Shown in pieces: positions 50,866 to 59,539 of a DNA stretch of 64,000 nt. This DNA is from Methanomicrobium mobile BP. GTDB lineage: Archaea; Halobacteriota; Methanomicrobia; Methanomicrobiales; Methanomicrobiaceae. The DNA is taken from NCBI RefSeq assembly GCF_000711215.1, contig NZ_JOMF01000004.1:186001-250000 (forward strand), written 5' to 3'. Positions within the stretch are counted from its first letter, which is position 1, and each line of letters begins with the position of its first letter. Position numbers and translations under genes: made by a program. Below the pieces are notes generated by a model. That model was not told the DNA's origin. It did not search any database and saw nothing but the letters and a program-made list of their open reading frames with translations.

Positions 50866-52047
50866 TCAGTATTTTCTCAGCTCATCCGGCGTCAGCGGGG
50901 ACATGTTCCTCAGTTTCTGAACGATGTCCTTAACCGCGTCAATCACGATATCGACATCCTCCTGCGTGTTCATCTCACCGAGCGTAAGCCTCAGAGAGCC
51001 GTGAACGACCTCGTGCGGAATGCCGCAGGCGGTCAGGACATGCGAAGGTTCAAGCGACGCCGAGTTACAGGCGCTTCCGGTGGATGCGCAGATACCTCTT
51101 CTGTTGAGCATGAGCAGGATGGACTCGCCTTCGATGTATTCGAAGATGACATTGACGTTATTCGGCAGGCGCTTTGTCGGATGACCGTTCAGACGCGACT
51201 TCGGTATAGTCAGAAGACCGTCGACAAGGCGTTTTCTGAGAGCGTCAAGCCTCTTTGTTGTCGCATCCATCTCCTTTACCGAAAGTTCGAGCGCAAGTCC
51301 GATACCCACGATGCCGGCGACATTTTCCGTGCCCGCACGCCTCTTTCTCTCCTGATCGCCGCCGTGCATGAGCGAATCGAGTTTAACCCTCTTTCCTATG
51401 TAGAGAACACCCGTTCCCTTGGGTCCGTTGAATTTGTGCCCCGATATTGAGAGCATATCGATGTTCATTGCCTTGACGTCAATCGGGACATGTCCCGCCG
51501 CCTGAACGGCGTCGGTGTGGAAGAGTACGTTGTGCTCGCGGGCAATCTTACCGATCTCGGCAATCGGCTGAATCGTGCCTATCTCGTTGTTCGCGAACAT
51601 TATCGTAATAAGAACGGTATCGGGGCGGATTGCGGCTTCGACGTCTTTGGGGTTTACCATGCCGAATTCGTCGACGGGGAGGTATGTAACCTCGAAACCC
51701 TGCTTCTCGAGCCACTGACATGTGTAAAGAACGGCATGATGCTCGATGGCGCTCGTGATGATGTGTTTGCCCTTGTCGCGGTTGGCAAACGCCGTTCCCT
51801 TGATTGCCCAGTTATCCGATTCCGTGCCGCAGCTCGTGAAATAAATCTCCTTGTCTTCGGCATTCAGCGCACGTGCCACGCGGCTTCTCGCGAGTGCGAC
51901 GGCTTCGCGGTTGATCTTCGCGATATCATACAATGAGGACGGATTTCCGAAATTCTCCCTCATATAAGGTATCATTGCGTCCACAACCTCCTGTCGCACG
52001 GGCGTTGTCGCCGCATTGTCCATGTATATTATGTGACTCTCTGTCAT
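50866..52047 (-). CDS. iscS: Cysteine desulfurase IscS/NifS-type
   Basis: PLP enzyme that takes sulfur from cysteine as a persulfide for Fe-S clusters. 'IYMDNAATTPVRQEVVDAM' opens the protein, 'TSAIEHHAVLYTCQWLEKQG' has the His stacked on PLP, 'LSISGHKFNGPKGTGVLYIG' carries the PLP lysine, and 'GICASTGSACNSASLEPS' the catalytic cysteine loop. The 393-residue length is typical. It may also be the sulfur source for MoaD next door. It is the first gene of the iscS-iscU pair; ATG 52047 has GGTGATAC upstream. Confidence 0.95.
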   Translation of the reverse strand: MTESHIIYMDNAATTPVRQEVVDAMIPYMRENFGNPSSLYDIAKINREAVALARSRVARALNAEDKEIYFTSCGTESDNWAIKGTAFANRDKGKHIITSAIEHHAVLYTCQWLEKQGFEVTYLPVDEFGMVNPKDVEAAIRPDTVLITIMFANNEIGTIQPIAEIGKIAREHNVLFHTDAVQAAGHVPIDVKAMNIDMLSISGHKFNGPKGTGVLYIGKRVKLDSLMHGGDQERKRRAGTENVAGIVGIGLALELSVKEMDATTKRLDALRKRLVDGLLTIPKSRLNGHPTKRLPNNVNVIFEYIEGESILLMLNRRGICASTGSACNSASLEPSHVLTACGIPHEVVHGSLRLTLGEMNTQEDVDIVIDAVKDIVQKLRNMSPLTPDELRKY

Positions 52048-52203
52048 TGTATCACCTGTAAATTATCTTCTGTCAATTGTCTTTTTTGACTGAATCCTGT
52101 TTTATATCTGTCTGATGATTTTATTCCGATTATTACATTTATTACAATACTTCACGATATAGCGGTTCGTTTCGTTATTGTTTTCTTTTTTTTGCTTTCT
52201 TTT

Positions 52204-52704
52204 TTATGCAAGTTCCTCTTTCTTCAGCGGACTGCGACAGTACGGGCAGTGGCAGTTGAAGTCCGAGGTCTTGTTTGTCTTGGGACATATCGTCATGGAA
52301 AGGTCGGCGAGCGGATGACCCTTGCTCTTCATCTCGAACTCCTTGTACCACCCGAATGCCGCACGCGTTACCTCAAGACCTTCGTCCTTCAGTGCCTCCT
52401 CAAGACTCTTGAGAATCTCAAGCGAGCGTTTCGGCGACGCAAGGCCGCTGGAGAGATGCGCATACGGGTAGATCATGACCCTTCTGCACTTTATCTTGTC
52501 CAGCCGCTTTAAGATGTTTTCAACCGCGCTCTTTACCACTTCTTCGGGACAGAATTCGTCGTTTAACTCAACACAGGTCAGAAGAACCACGCCTTCCGTC
52601 ATGCTGCCTTCCCTGCCGGCATCCTCATCGAGCGGCTCGGCGAACTTCGTTTTGCTCACCGCACGATATTTCATGCTGTCGACATGAATCGATACAATTC
52701 TCAA
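52204..52704 (-). CDS. Free-standing threonyl-tRNA synthetase editing domain with Cys/His tail
   Basis: A 166-residue protein matching the archaeal N-terminal editing domain of ThrRS, which removes serine from mis-charged tRNA-Thr and has a D-amino-acid deacylase fold. Seen: 'MRIVSIHVDSMKYRAVSK', 'VVLLTCVELNDE', 'RVMIYPYAHLSSGLASPKRS', and the very typical 'AAFGWYKEFEMKSKGHPLAD'. The aminoacylation and anticodon domains are missing: the frame ends about 25 residues after the domain with 'NCHCPYCRSPLKKEELA', a likely metal-binding tail. Two operator-like palindromes flank its presumed TATA region. It may edit in trans or deacylate other tRNAs. Confidence 0.85.
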   Translation of the reverse strand: MRIVSIHVDSMKYRAVSKTKFAEPLDEDAGREGSMTEGVVLLTCVELNDEFCPEEVVKSAVENILKRLDKIKCRRVMIYPYAHLSSGLASPKRSLEILKSLEEALKDEGLEVTRAAFGWYKEFEMKSKGHPLADLSMTICPKTNKTSDFNCHCPYCRSPLKKEELA

Positions 52705-52742
52705 TTCAGACTACCCTCTTTCACTTGAATTAGATCTGTGAA

Positions 52743-52778
52743 TCACAATTGTGAATAATAGTATTTAACAATTGTGAA
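52743..52778. promoter_or_regulatory. Two operator-like palindromes upstream of the ThrRS editing gene
   Basis: TCACAATTGTGA at 52743-52754 is perfect; TTAACAATTGTGAA at 52765-52778 has one mismatch. Their centres are 23 bases apart and flank an AT-rich TATA-like stretch (minus strand TTAAATACTATTAT), as expected for a repressor covering a promoter. The core matches the site at 49333-49348. Confidence 0.65.
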
Positions 52779-52841
52779 CTTTAATATATCGATCCGTGCG
52801 ATCCGTATAAATCACGCACCCGCCCGAAAAGGCGCACGGGG

Positions 52842-53753
52842 TCACATATCTTCGACGGTAATCGTGTAAGTCTTGACGACAAGGCGTTTTACGTTGTCGA
52901 ATACGTATTTCGTGCCCGATTTTTTGAAACCGCCGCCGGCGAGACATCCCGCGATGCCGCCAGTGAGGTAGTTCTCCCAGCCTTTCGATAGATCGTTTTC
53001 GCGGTCGGGGATATACTCAAGCGAAATTGTCTGTGCTCCGAGCGGCGCATGCCCGTCCCGTGCCGTCACGTAATCCTCGTCCACAGTCTCGGGCGCGGTC
53101 GTCATGCTCAGGCGGATATCGCGGATGCCGCCCGACGAATAACGCCGTTCGCCTTCCAGTTTTGTAAGTACGATGACGAGGGTGCCGCTGTTTTCGCCGT
53201 CGTCGGCATCGAAATACCATCGCGGTTCCGCAGCCATGAGCGAGCCTGCCGCGCCTTTCTCTCTCTTAAGAACGGCGCCGTTCTCAAGCGAAAATACCGC
53301 CGTTCCCCCGCCCGTCACCGCGTTCTGACTGTAGCGCAGTTCCCCCGATTTGAAATCGCGGGTCACGTAACCGCCGCCGGATGCCTGCGGATACTCCAGC
53401 ACGAACTTATCCGCGGAATCCGCCGCAGGGATGAGTTCAAGGTTTCCGCCGGCGATTCTGACGGTTGTCTCGCGATACGGTACATTTCCGAAGGTCAGCG
53501 CCCGGATATCGTTCCTAAGCGTGAGCATGGTCTGCTCAGCGGAGATTTCATCGGCATGAGCCTGCGACTGGAGAAGGAGCGGATAGGCGTATACGGTTAT
53601 CATCGCAATTCCGATTACCGTAATCGTGAATATAAGGATGTAGCCTATCGCTTCCGAGACGGCATCTTCGCCCGTTCTGCCCGCGTTATTCGTGTTGCCC
53701 GCGCTATTCACGGTCCGCAAAACTGCCCGTTTCGGCTTATCTTTCCGTTCCAT
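52842..53753 (-). CDS. Pilin-like exported protein 5 of the operon
   Basis: A 303-residue protein with an archaeal prepilin-like N-terminus: charged 40-residue lead, then 'EDAVSEAIGYILIFTITVIG' and a hydrophobic helix to about residue 60. The rest is a beta-rich outer domain with 'GGGYVTRDFKSGELRYSQNA' and several Gly-rich turns. The 'VSE-IGYIL' start is the type IV pilin/DUF1628-like pattern of euryarchaea. Last gene of the set, 6 bases after the preceding stop. It is probably surface-exposed and assembled with its neighbours; substrate or partner is unknown. Confidence 0.75.
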   Translation of the reverse strand: MERKDKPKRAVLRTVNSAGNTNNAGRTGEDAVSEAIGYILIFTITVIGIAMITVYAYPLLLQSQAHADEISAEQTMLTLRNDIRALTFGNVPYRETTVRIAGGNLELIPAADSADKFVLEYPQASGGGYVTRDFKSGELRYSQNAVTGGGTAVFSLENGAVLKREKGAAGSLMAAEPRWYFDADDGENSGTLVIVLTKLEGERRYSSGGIRDIRLSMTTAPETVDEDYVTARDGHAPLGAQTISLEYIPDRENDLSKGWENYLTGGIAGCLAGGGFKKSGTKYVFDNVKRLVVKTYTITVEDM

Positions 53754-53759
53754 ATCCGC

Positions 53760-54224
53760 TCATCTCCCTCCGGAATCGTATTCGAGAACATACCCGTAAC
53801 CCGTGAAATTTCCTTTGAGAACGCCGTCATCGCCGCCGATTACGGACACAAAGCAGGTCACGTGCCCGTCGCCGACCGCGATACCGCTCAGATCTCCGTC
53901 GCTGCCGGCAATTTCGGGAACGAAACTGACATTAAAGCTCTTTCCCGCGACTTCCCGCGGAATATCCAATCGCGTGACAATCCTTCCCGATTCGGGTGCG
54001 AGCATCTCCATATCGACTATTCTCGCGCTCAGCCTCTCGCCGGTATCGAGATACGAATTATATCGCAGCGTATCCGAAGGTCCTTCAATGAACAGATGAT
54101 TTACGGTCAGAACCGTAATTATCAGCATAACCATCAGTATGCCGGTGATGACGATGTATTCGACGGCGGTGATGACCGCTTCTTCGTTCTCAAAGTTTCT
54201 TCGGCAGGAGGTATGTCCCGTCAT
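53760..54224 (-). CDS. Pilin-like exported protein 4 of the operon
   Basis: A 154-residue protein with an acidic/charged lead and one membrane helix 'EYIVITGILMVMLIITVLTV' at about 22-42 preceded by 'ENEEAVITAV', a pattern repeated in its neighbours. The outer part is about 100 residues with beta pattern ('GRIVTRLDIPREVAGKSF', 'GDGHVTCFVSVIGG'). Its start lies 35 bases inside the end of the previous gene. No enzyme motif is seen. Confidence 0.72.
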   Translation of the reverse strand: MTGHTSCRRNFENEEAVITAVEYIVITGILMVMLIITVLTVNHLFIEGPSDTLRYNSYLDTGERLSARIVDMEMLAPESGRIVTRLDIPREVAGKSFNVSFVPEIAGSDGDLSGIAVGDGHVTCFVSVIGGDDGVLKGNFTGYGYVLEYDSGGR

Positions 54225-54627
54225 ATTCCGTAACTCCGTTGTTGTAATGCACGGTTAATTCCGCGTAAACGTATTCCGCATCCGCATATCTGCCGTATGT
54301 GAGGTTTGCTTCAACGACCGCGCCGTCCCTTGCCATAGCAAGTTTTCGTATTGCATCCAGTTTTGCCTCGAAAGCCGATTCCGATTCGGAATCGGAATCG
54401 AATTCTGAGTCCGATTTGACCGCGGCATCGGTCAGCTCCGACTGAATATCCCGTATCTGACTCTTCGGAAACTCCATGACCGATTCCGAGGGAGTCTGAA
54501 CCGCGGCAGCCGAAAGGTTGAGCAGTATTGCCATGAAGATTATCGCAAGACTTACGATAATACCCATAAGCAGTATCCACTCGGCGTTATCGTCCGATTT
54601 CTTCATCTTTGACCGCACAGTTGCCAT
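54190..54627 (-). CDS. Pilin-like exported protein 3 of the operon
   Basis: A 145-residue protein with N-terminal 'KKSDDNAEWILLMGIIVSLA' and a membrane helix to about residue 40. The outer part contains an acidic Ser/Asp/Glu run (SDSEFDSDSESESAFE) and then a short beta domain ('VVEANLTYGRYADAEYVYAE'). It begins two bases after the previous stop and overlaps the next gene by 35 bases. Confidence 0.72.
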   Translation of the reverse strand: MATVRSKMKKSDDNAEWILLMGIIVSLAIIFMAILLNLSAAAVQTPSESVMEFPKSQIRDIQSELTDAAVKSDSEFDSDSESESAFEAKLDAIRKLAMARDGAVVEANLTYGRYADAEYVYAELTVHYNNGVTEYDGTYLLPKKL

Positions 54628-54629
54628 AG

Positions 54630-55211
54630 CTAATCTCTCCAGAGCAGAACCTCAAGTCTTACTGCGGTATCCGAAGAACTCTGCCCGATAAGCCCCCAGT
54701 CGTTCGCCGCGACATACCTTGCGCAGCATACCGACGGGTTTCTGCCCGTGTTGTCGCCGTAATTCGCGAAAGGCAGCCGAACTACCTCACCCGAGTCGTC
54801 GACGCAGTATATCGCCGCGGAATAGCGCAGTGTGTCCGCGTTTATCGTCGCTCCCGTGCTTTTTCGCAGGTAATTTATGAAAGTGGCATTGAACGCGGCG
54901 CCCGCCTGCGAATTTGCCACGGGACCGCGATTCGGGCTCGCATTATACACGACGGACTCCAGATACCCCGTGCCCCCGTTGCCGTCGGGGACATCCATCA
55001 TATGGAGAAGGTCGTCGCCGATCTGCTTTAACTGCATCTCGGAGACGTGCATATCGGCGTTTGCCGGCAGAATAACCGTTCCCAAAGCCAGATATGCGGC
55101 AGTGATCATGATTGCCGCCGCAATCAGACCTTCCATGGCGAAGAGCTGACCGCATTCGCGAGTGTAAAACGCCGGTTTTGACGAATTTACCGATTTTGAC
55201 ACCTTTACCAT
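54630..55211 (-). CDS. Pilin-like exported protein 2 of the operon
   Basis: A 193-residue protein with 'RECGQLFAMEGLIAAAIMIT' followed by a membrane helix. The 'GQ-F-MEG-IAA' turn with its Glu at position +5 resembles a prepilin cleavage region, and closely matches a protein found in pilin clusters of haloarchaea and methanogens. Outer part: 'LKQIGDDLLHMMDVPDGNGG', then a domain with two neighbouring cysteines (SVCCARY). It overlaps the previous gene by seven bases. Confidence 0.75.
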   Translation of the reverse strand: MVKVSKSVNSSKPAFYTRECGQLFAMEGLIAAAIMITAAYLALGTVILPANADMHVSEMQLKQIGDDLLHMMDVPDGNGGTGYLESVVYNASPNRGPVANSQAGAAFNATFINYLRKSTGATINADTLRYSAAIYCVDDSGEVVRLPFANYGDNTGRNPSVCCARYVAANDWGLIGQSSSDTAVRLEVLLWRD

Positions 55212-56344
55212 ATACAGACCTCCAGAACGCCGTCGGTCAGATGCAGGGGAATCAGATACGGCGAGTCATAGTCATAATCCGTCTCCCCCTGAATGAAACG
55301 GTATTCGCCGTCCGTGAGGCAGGTATATCTCATGTTAAACCGAATCTCGAGTTTTGAGTCGGAATTAGGGAAATAGATCGCGTTCGGATAGAGTACGAAC
55401 TCCAGAACTCCCGCATCCTTTACATGTATTTCCGAGCCGGTTTCAACCGGCATTCCGTCAACCGTGCAGATATATGGCTTATTCGACATATTATACGGCT
55501 CATTACCGCCGTTTTGCGGCATTGCAACCTCATCGCCGTCTGCGAAAAGCCCGACGCTCTCGATTACCGCCGAAGATATGCCGTCCTGAACGCCGAGAAC
55601 CGTGTTTATGCCGCCGATTACGATAACCGCCCTCTCGGTCTTCGGGTCAATCCTGTATGCGGGCGGAACCGACCTGTCGGAGAGGTTCGCATGGGAGAGG
55701 ATGAACGAAGTTGTGTTCCGATATATGTATTCATCCGCACCTTCGGGCAGTTCTATGGTTACGCCATCGCGGGTGAGATCTCCGGCGGGAACAACCAGCC
55801 TGCCCGCATCCTTTACCTTCACATAGCACTTGGAAAATCCGTATCCGGCGTCAGGCACGCGGTCGCCGATATACAAAGTCTCTTTGCCGTCCTCTTTGAA
55901 CGAGATATTGAAGTTGCGGGGGCGCTCTCCGAAGAGCAGTTTAGCGCGATACTCATCGGCGGTCAGGTTGAAATACGCGGGAACGTTATAAAAACGCTCA
56001 ATCTTTTCGGGCGAGAGGATATTCGGAGTCTCTTTCGAGACGGCAAGACCAAGTCTAACGATGTTTTCGGGGCGCATCGGAGGCTGCTGCTCCCACGGTA
56101 TGCCATCGGAAGAAATACCCGAATCTTCGGCAAGGATGACGCCGGTACGGTATGCGGTCATGTCGCGGCCGGAGTCTGCGGATGAACTCTGGATATTGAC
56201 GTAAACTCCGGGCAGCATGCCGATTACGACAATGAATGCCGCTAAAAAAACGGTAAATCCGACGATAAAATCAAGAGAGAGCAGACCCGAATCATTCTTC
56301 ATCATATCGGAATGTCTGCCCCCTCTTTTTTGATGCTCCGTCAC
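55205..56344 (-). CDS. Pilin-like exported protein 1 of the operon
   Basis: A 379-residue protein, the largest of the set. N-terminus 'KNDSGLLSLDFIVGFTVFLA' and a membrane helix to about residue 45, then a beta-rich outer domain ('RDGVTIELPEGADEYIYRNT', 'PKTERAVIVIGGINTVLG'). The start GTG 56344 overlaps the stop of the DUF1015 gene as GTGA, so translation is coupled. The gene order 1-5 with one to seven base contacts indicates a single transcript. Confidence 0.75.
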   Translation of the reverse strand: MTEHQKRGGRHSDMMKNDSGLLSLDFIVGFTVFLAAFIVVIGMLPGVYVNIQSSSADSGRDMTAYRTGVILAEDSGISSDGIPWEQQPPMRPENIVRLGLAVSKETPNILSPEKIERFYNVPAYFNLTADEYRAKLLFGERPRNFNISFKEDGKETLYIGDRVPDAGYGFSKCYVKVKDAGRLVVPAGDLTRDGVTIELPEGADEYIYRNTTSFILSHANLSDRSVPPAYRIDPKTERAVIVIGGINTVLGVQDGISSAVIESVGLFADGDEVAMPQNGGNEPYNMSNKPYICTVDGMPVETGSEIHVKDAGVLEFVLYPNAIYFPNSDSKLEIRFNMRYTCLTDGEYRFIQGETDYDYDSPYLIPLHLTDGVLEVCIW

Positions 56345-57606
56345 TCAAGCGTGTGAATCACAAGACCAGAGAGAACCTTCGGCTCGAACCACGTGGACTT
56401 CGGCGGCATTATCTCGCCGCGGTCGGCAACATCGAGGACGGTTCCGACGCTTACGGGCTGAATCGAGAATGCGGCAATGTATTCGCCCGCGTCCACGAGT
56501 CTTTCGAGCTCGGATATCGGATAGGAGCCGCCCATGAAATCAAGCCTCTTATCGCCGCGCGGGTCTTTTATTCCGAGCATGCCGTCAAGAACCCTCTCCT
56601 GAAGATCCGAGACATCGAGGGACTCGATAATCTTCTCCGGCGCCTTCACGGGCGCGGTCAGCTCATACCATCTGCCGCCGATATACATGTGGAAGATGTG
56701 AAGCGGCTTGCCTGCGGTCGCAACGGTTTTGGGAACAATCCGCGACTTTGTCCTGTCGGGGTTGTCATACGGCGTCACGGTATACCTCTCTTTGAGGGCG
56801 CCGATGAATGATTCCTCGCTGTATTCTCCCAGATCCGCGAGCAGACGCGAGTATCCGTGAATCTTTACGGTGTCCTCCGCGAAGATTACCGCCATGAAAC
56901 GTTCCGACTCTTCCGTGTCCCTGCCCTCTTTTCTGCGCCTCTGTGCGACATTGACCGAGGATTTTGCCCTGTGGTGACCGTCGGCGATATAGAGAGTATC
57001 TATTCCCTTAAAGGTCTCGGTGAGCTTTCTTATGACCGCTTCATCGCTGATCCTGAAGATCTCGTGCTTTACGCCGGTATCGCCCGTGGCGGTGCCGTCG
57101 GCGGCCTTACCCCTTATAAGAGAACAAATGTATTCGGAGATTTTTGCGACATCGCGGTAGAGAAGGATGACAAGCCCCGTATTTGCGTTTGTGACGTCGA
57201 TATGGTTCGTTCTGTCCTCCTCCTTGTCGTAGCGGGTGAGTTCGTGACGGCGGATTTTATTGTCCTCGTAGTCCTTTACCGAGACGTCGGCGACAAAACC
57301 CGTGTAGACGGCATGCCCGTAGTCCGCACGGTATACGTATATCGAAGGGCTGTCGTCGCGGACGAAGACACCCGAATCAATCATATCCTCAAAGGTTTTT
57401 TTGGCGGCGGCGTAGACCTTCGGGTCTTTCGGGTCGACATCGGGCATTATCGAGTCGGGTCTGGTGACCCGCATGAACGACTGCGGATGCTTTTCTATGC
57501 ACTCGCGGGCTTCCTTTGCGGTCACAACGTCGTAAGGGACGCATGCGACCGCCTCTGCTTTCTCTTTTATCGGACGGAGTGCGGGAAAACTGTATATGTT
57601 TACCAT
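56341..57606 (-). CDS. DUF1015 family protein
   Basis: A 421-residue cytoplasmic protein of COG4198. The family blocks are clear: 'NIYSFPALRPIKEKAEAVAC' followed by 'PYDVVTAKEARE', 'SFMRVTRPD', 'YVYRADYG', 'RRHELTRYDKEEDRTNHI', 'DTLYIADGHHRAKSS' (the strongest motif, with paired His), and 'PPKSTWFEPKVLSGLVIH' at the end. Biochemical function is not settled; the DGHHR motif suggests phosphate or metal chemistry. ATG 57606 begins the conserved part; the frame upstream to 57687 is open but not family-like. It heads the operon of five pilin-like genes through a GTGA overlap. Confidence 0.88.
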   Translation of the reverse strand: MVNIYSFPALRPIKEKAEAVACVPYDVVTAKEARECIEKHPQSFMRVTRPDSIMPDVDPKDPKVYAAAKKTFEDMIDSGVFVRDDSPSIYVYRADYGHAVYTGFVADVSVKDYEDNKIRRHELTRYDKEEDRTNHIDVTNANTGLVILLYRDVAKISEYICSLIRGKAADGTATGDTGVKHEIFRISDEAVIRKLTETFKGIDTLYIADGHHRAKSSVNVAQRRRKEGRDTEESERFMAVIFAEDTVKIHGYSRLLADLGEYSEESFIGALKERYTVTPYDNPDRTKSRIVPKTVATAGKPLHIFHMYIGGRWYELTAPVKAPEKIIESLDVSDLQERVLDGMLGIKDPRGDKRLDFMGGSYPISELERLVDAGEYIAAFSIQPVSVGTVLDVADRGEIMPPKSTWFEPKVLSGLVIHTLE

Positions 57607-57750
57607 TGTCTCACCATATCTTCTCTTGACTTCCGGGAATCCCGTGAGAGATTCCCGCCTGAGATTTATGTGATATTTATTTCTCATTACGACTAATATG
57701 CATATCCGAGTTCGGTCTGCCGCGGCAGGCCTCGGAGATATTCGGCGGGC

Positions 57751-58227
57751 TTGAGAGCGGTGTCAGACGGTATCATAATAAGACGGGTCGAGATGAAGGA
57801 CATTCCTACAATAGCGGCGATGGAAAAGGAATACTTCAGGAACCCGTGGGACGAGAAGGGCTTCATGGACGCACTCTTCTATTACCCGGGGACATTCTTC
57901 GCCGCCGATCTCTGCGGACGGATTGTGGGCTTCGTCTGCGCCGGCATCGAGGACGGCGGCAGCACAATATACGGACATATCATGAATATCGCGGTTGCGC
58001 CCGAGTTCCGCGGGAGGGGCATAGGCGGGCGTCTGATTCAGCGTGTGGAATACGAATGCGCCGTCCTCGGTGCCGGGGGTCTGCAACTGGAAGTAAGAGT
58101 CTCGAATATCACGGCACAGCGCATCTATCAGAAAATGGGTTTCTCGCAGGTCTTTGTCATCGGCGGCTACTACCCCGACGGCGAAGATGCGATTATAATG
58201 CTTAAAAGTTTTGATTATTGTGAATGA
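57751..58227 (+). CDS. rimI: Ribosomal-protein-alanine N-acetyltransferase (RimI)
   Basis: GNAT-fold acetyltransferase that modifies protein N-termini; archaeal members act broadly on Ser, Ala and Met ends. 'IRRVEMKDIPTIAAMEKEYF', 'PWDEKGFMDALFYYPGTFF', the acetyl-CoA site 'VAPEFRGRGIGGRLIQRVEY' and 'LEVRVSNITAQRIYQKMGF' are all typical. There is no ATG near the start; TTG 57751 (GGAGAT 10 bases upstream) or GTG 57760 must be used. Convergent with hmgA. Confidence 0.93.
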   Translation: MRAVSDGIIIRRVEMKDIPTIAAMEKEYFRNPWDEKGFMDALFYYPGTFFAADLCGRIVGFVCAGIEDGGSTIYGHIMNIAVAPEFRGRGIGGRLIQRVEYECAVLGAGGLQLEVRVSNITAQRIYQKMGFSQVFVIGGYYPDGEDAIIMLKSFDYCE

Positions 58228-58297
58228 GTTTTACGCTTTGACGCATTATTAACTGTTTTATCGAATTTTTAGACTTTGCACTTTTTTAATAATCCGA

Positions 58298-59506
58298 TTA
58301 TCTGCCGAGCGTCTTGTGTGCGCGTGCGAGGTGACCCGCGCCGAGAGCGCCGATAAGCGAGAGTTCGCCCGCCAGAACCGCGGATGCGATTATCTCGGCA
58401 AGTTTCTTCGAGTTATCGCCCGATTTCTCACCGCCGCCCGCACAGCCGAGGAGAGAGAGGCATTCGTGCTGGGTATCCAGACCCGTTCCGCCGCCGATGG
58501 TGCCTACCTGAAGCGAGGGGAGCGTAACCGCGACATAGACGCCGCCTTCGACCAGATCGACCGTCGTTATGGTATTCGATCCTTCCACGACATGTGCGGG
58601 GTCCTGACCGCATGCGAGGAACATGGCGGCGATGACGTTTGCCGCATGGGCATTGAATCCCAGTGCGCCGGCACGTGCCGAGCCTTCGAGATTCTTGCGG
58701 TTGTTGACCTCCATCATCGTCTTCGCATCCGTCTTGAAGATATCCCTTACCATATCGTCGGAGAGGAATACGCCGGCGGCAACGGTCTTTCCGCGTCCCA
58801 TTACAAGGTTTACCGCCGCGGGTTTCTTGTCGCAGCAGAGGTTGCCCGAGAGGGCGACGAGGACGGCGCCGGTCTTCTCAGCGATTATCTCCGCTATCTT
58901 CTCGGAGGCGATGGTCACCATGTTCATGCCCATGGCATCGCCGGTGAAGAACTCGATTCTCGTGTATACGCTCGTTCCGACTATGAAGCATGTGATATCG
59001 GTGAGCTTTCCGTGCGAAGTCGTAGATTCGGCGGCGGCTTTGAGCTCATCGCGGTGGGTCTCGACCCAGCGGATAATATCCATGGCGTGTGCGACGGACT
59101 TTGCCGCAAATACGGGCGCTCTTGTCATGCCGTCGCGCTGAATCCTCACATCGGCGCCGCCAGCCTTCGTGATTGCCTTGCAGCCGCGGTTGATTGAGGC
59201 GATGAGTGCGCCTTCCGTGGTCGCAAGCGGGATATAGAACTCGCCGTCTGCGTATTCGCCGTTGACCTTCAGTTTTCCCGCGACTCCGAGGGGAATCTGA
59301 ACGGCGCCTATCATATTCTCGCAGTTCTTCTTTGCCGCCCTCTCCGTCGACATTGAGTAGCTGCCCGCGGTCTTAAAGGAATTGCCGGTCTCCTCTTCGA
59401 TAAATGCGCGTCTTATCGCGACTGCCCTGTCGGTGTCCTCAACCTCACTTTCAATGGCATGCATCTTCAGACTGCCGTCTCTGAGCCTCTCGATATACTC
59501 TTTCAT
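58298..59506 (-). CDS. hmgA: HMG-CoA reductase (class I)
   Basis: NADPH-dependent formation of mevalonate, the entry to archaeal isoprenoid lipids. Catalytic residues are seen: Glu in 'PLATTEGALIASINRG', Lys in 'ALSGNLCCDKKPAAVN', Asp in 'FLACGQDPAHVVEGSN', His in 'GHLARAHKTLGR' at the very C-terminus. Class I features include 'GDAMGMNMVTIASEKI' and 'LGCAGGGEKSGDNSKKLAEI'. The 402-residue length is normal for archaea. It is divergent from the methyltransferase gene with only 33 bases between the start codons. Confidence 0.96.
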   Translation of the reverse strand: MKEYIERLRDGSLKMHAIESEVEDTDRAVAIRRAFIEEETGNSFKTAGSYSMSTERAAKKNCENMIGAVQIPLGVAGKLKVNGEYADGEFYIPLATTEGALIASINRGCKAITKAGGADVRIQRDGMTRAPVFAAKSVAHAMDIIRWVETHRDELKAAAESTTSHGKLTDITCFIVGTSVYTRIEFFTGDAMGMNMVTIASEKIAEIIAEKTGAVLVALSGNLCCDKKPAAVNLVMGRGKTVAAGVFLSDDMVRDIFKTDAKTMMEVNNRKNLEGSARAGALGFNAHAANVIAAMFLACGQDPAHVVEGSNTITTVDLVEGGVYVAVTLPSLQVGTIGGGTGLDTQHECLSLLGCAGGGEKSGDNSKKLAEIIASAVLAGELSLIGALGAGHLARAHKTLGR

Positions 59507-59539
59507 TATCTAACTATTTGTTCTATCAGATACTATATT

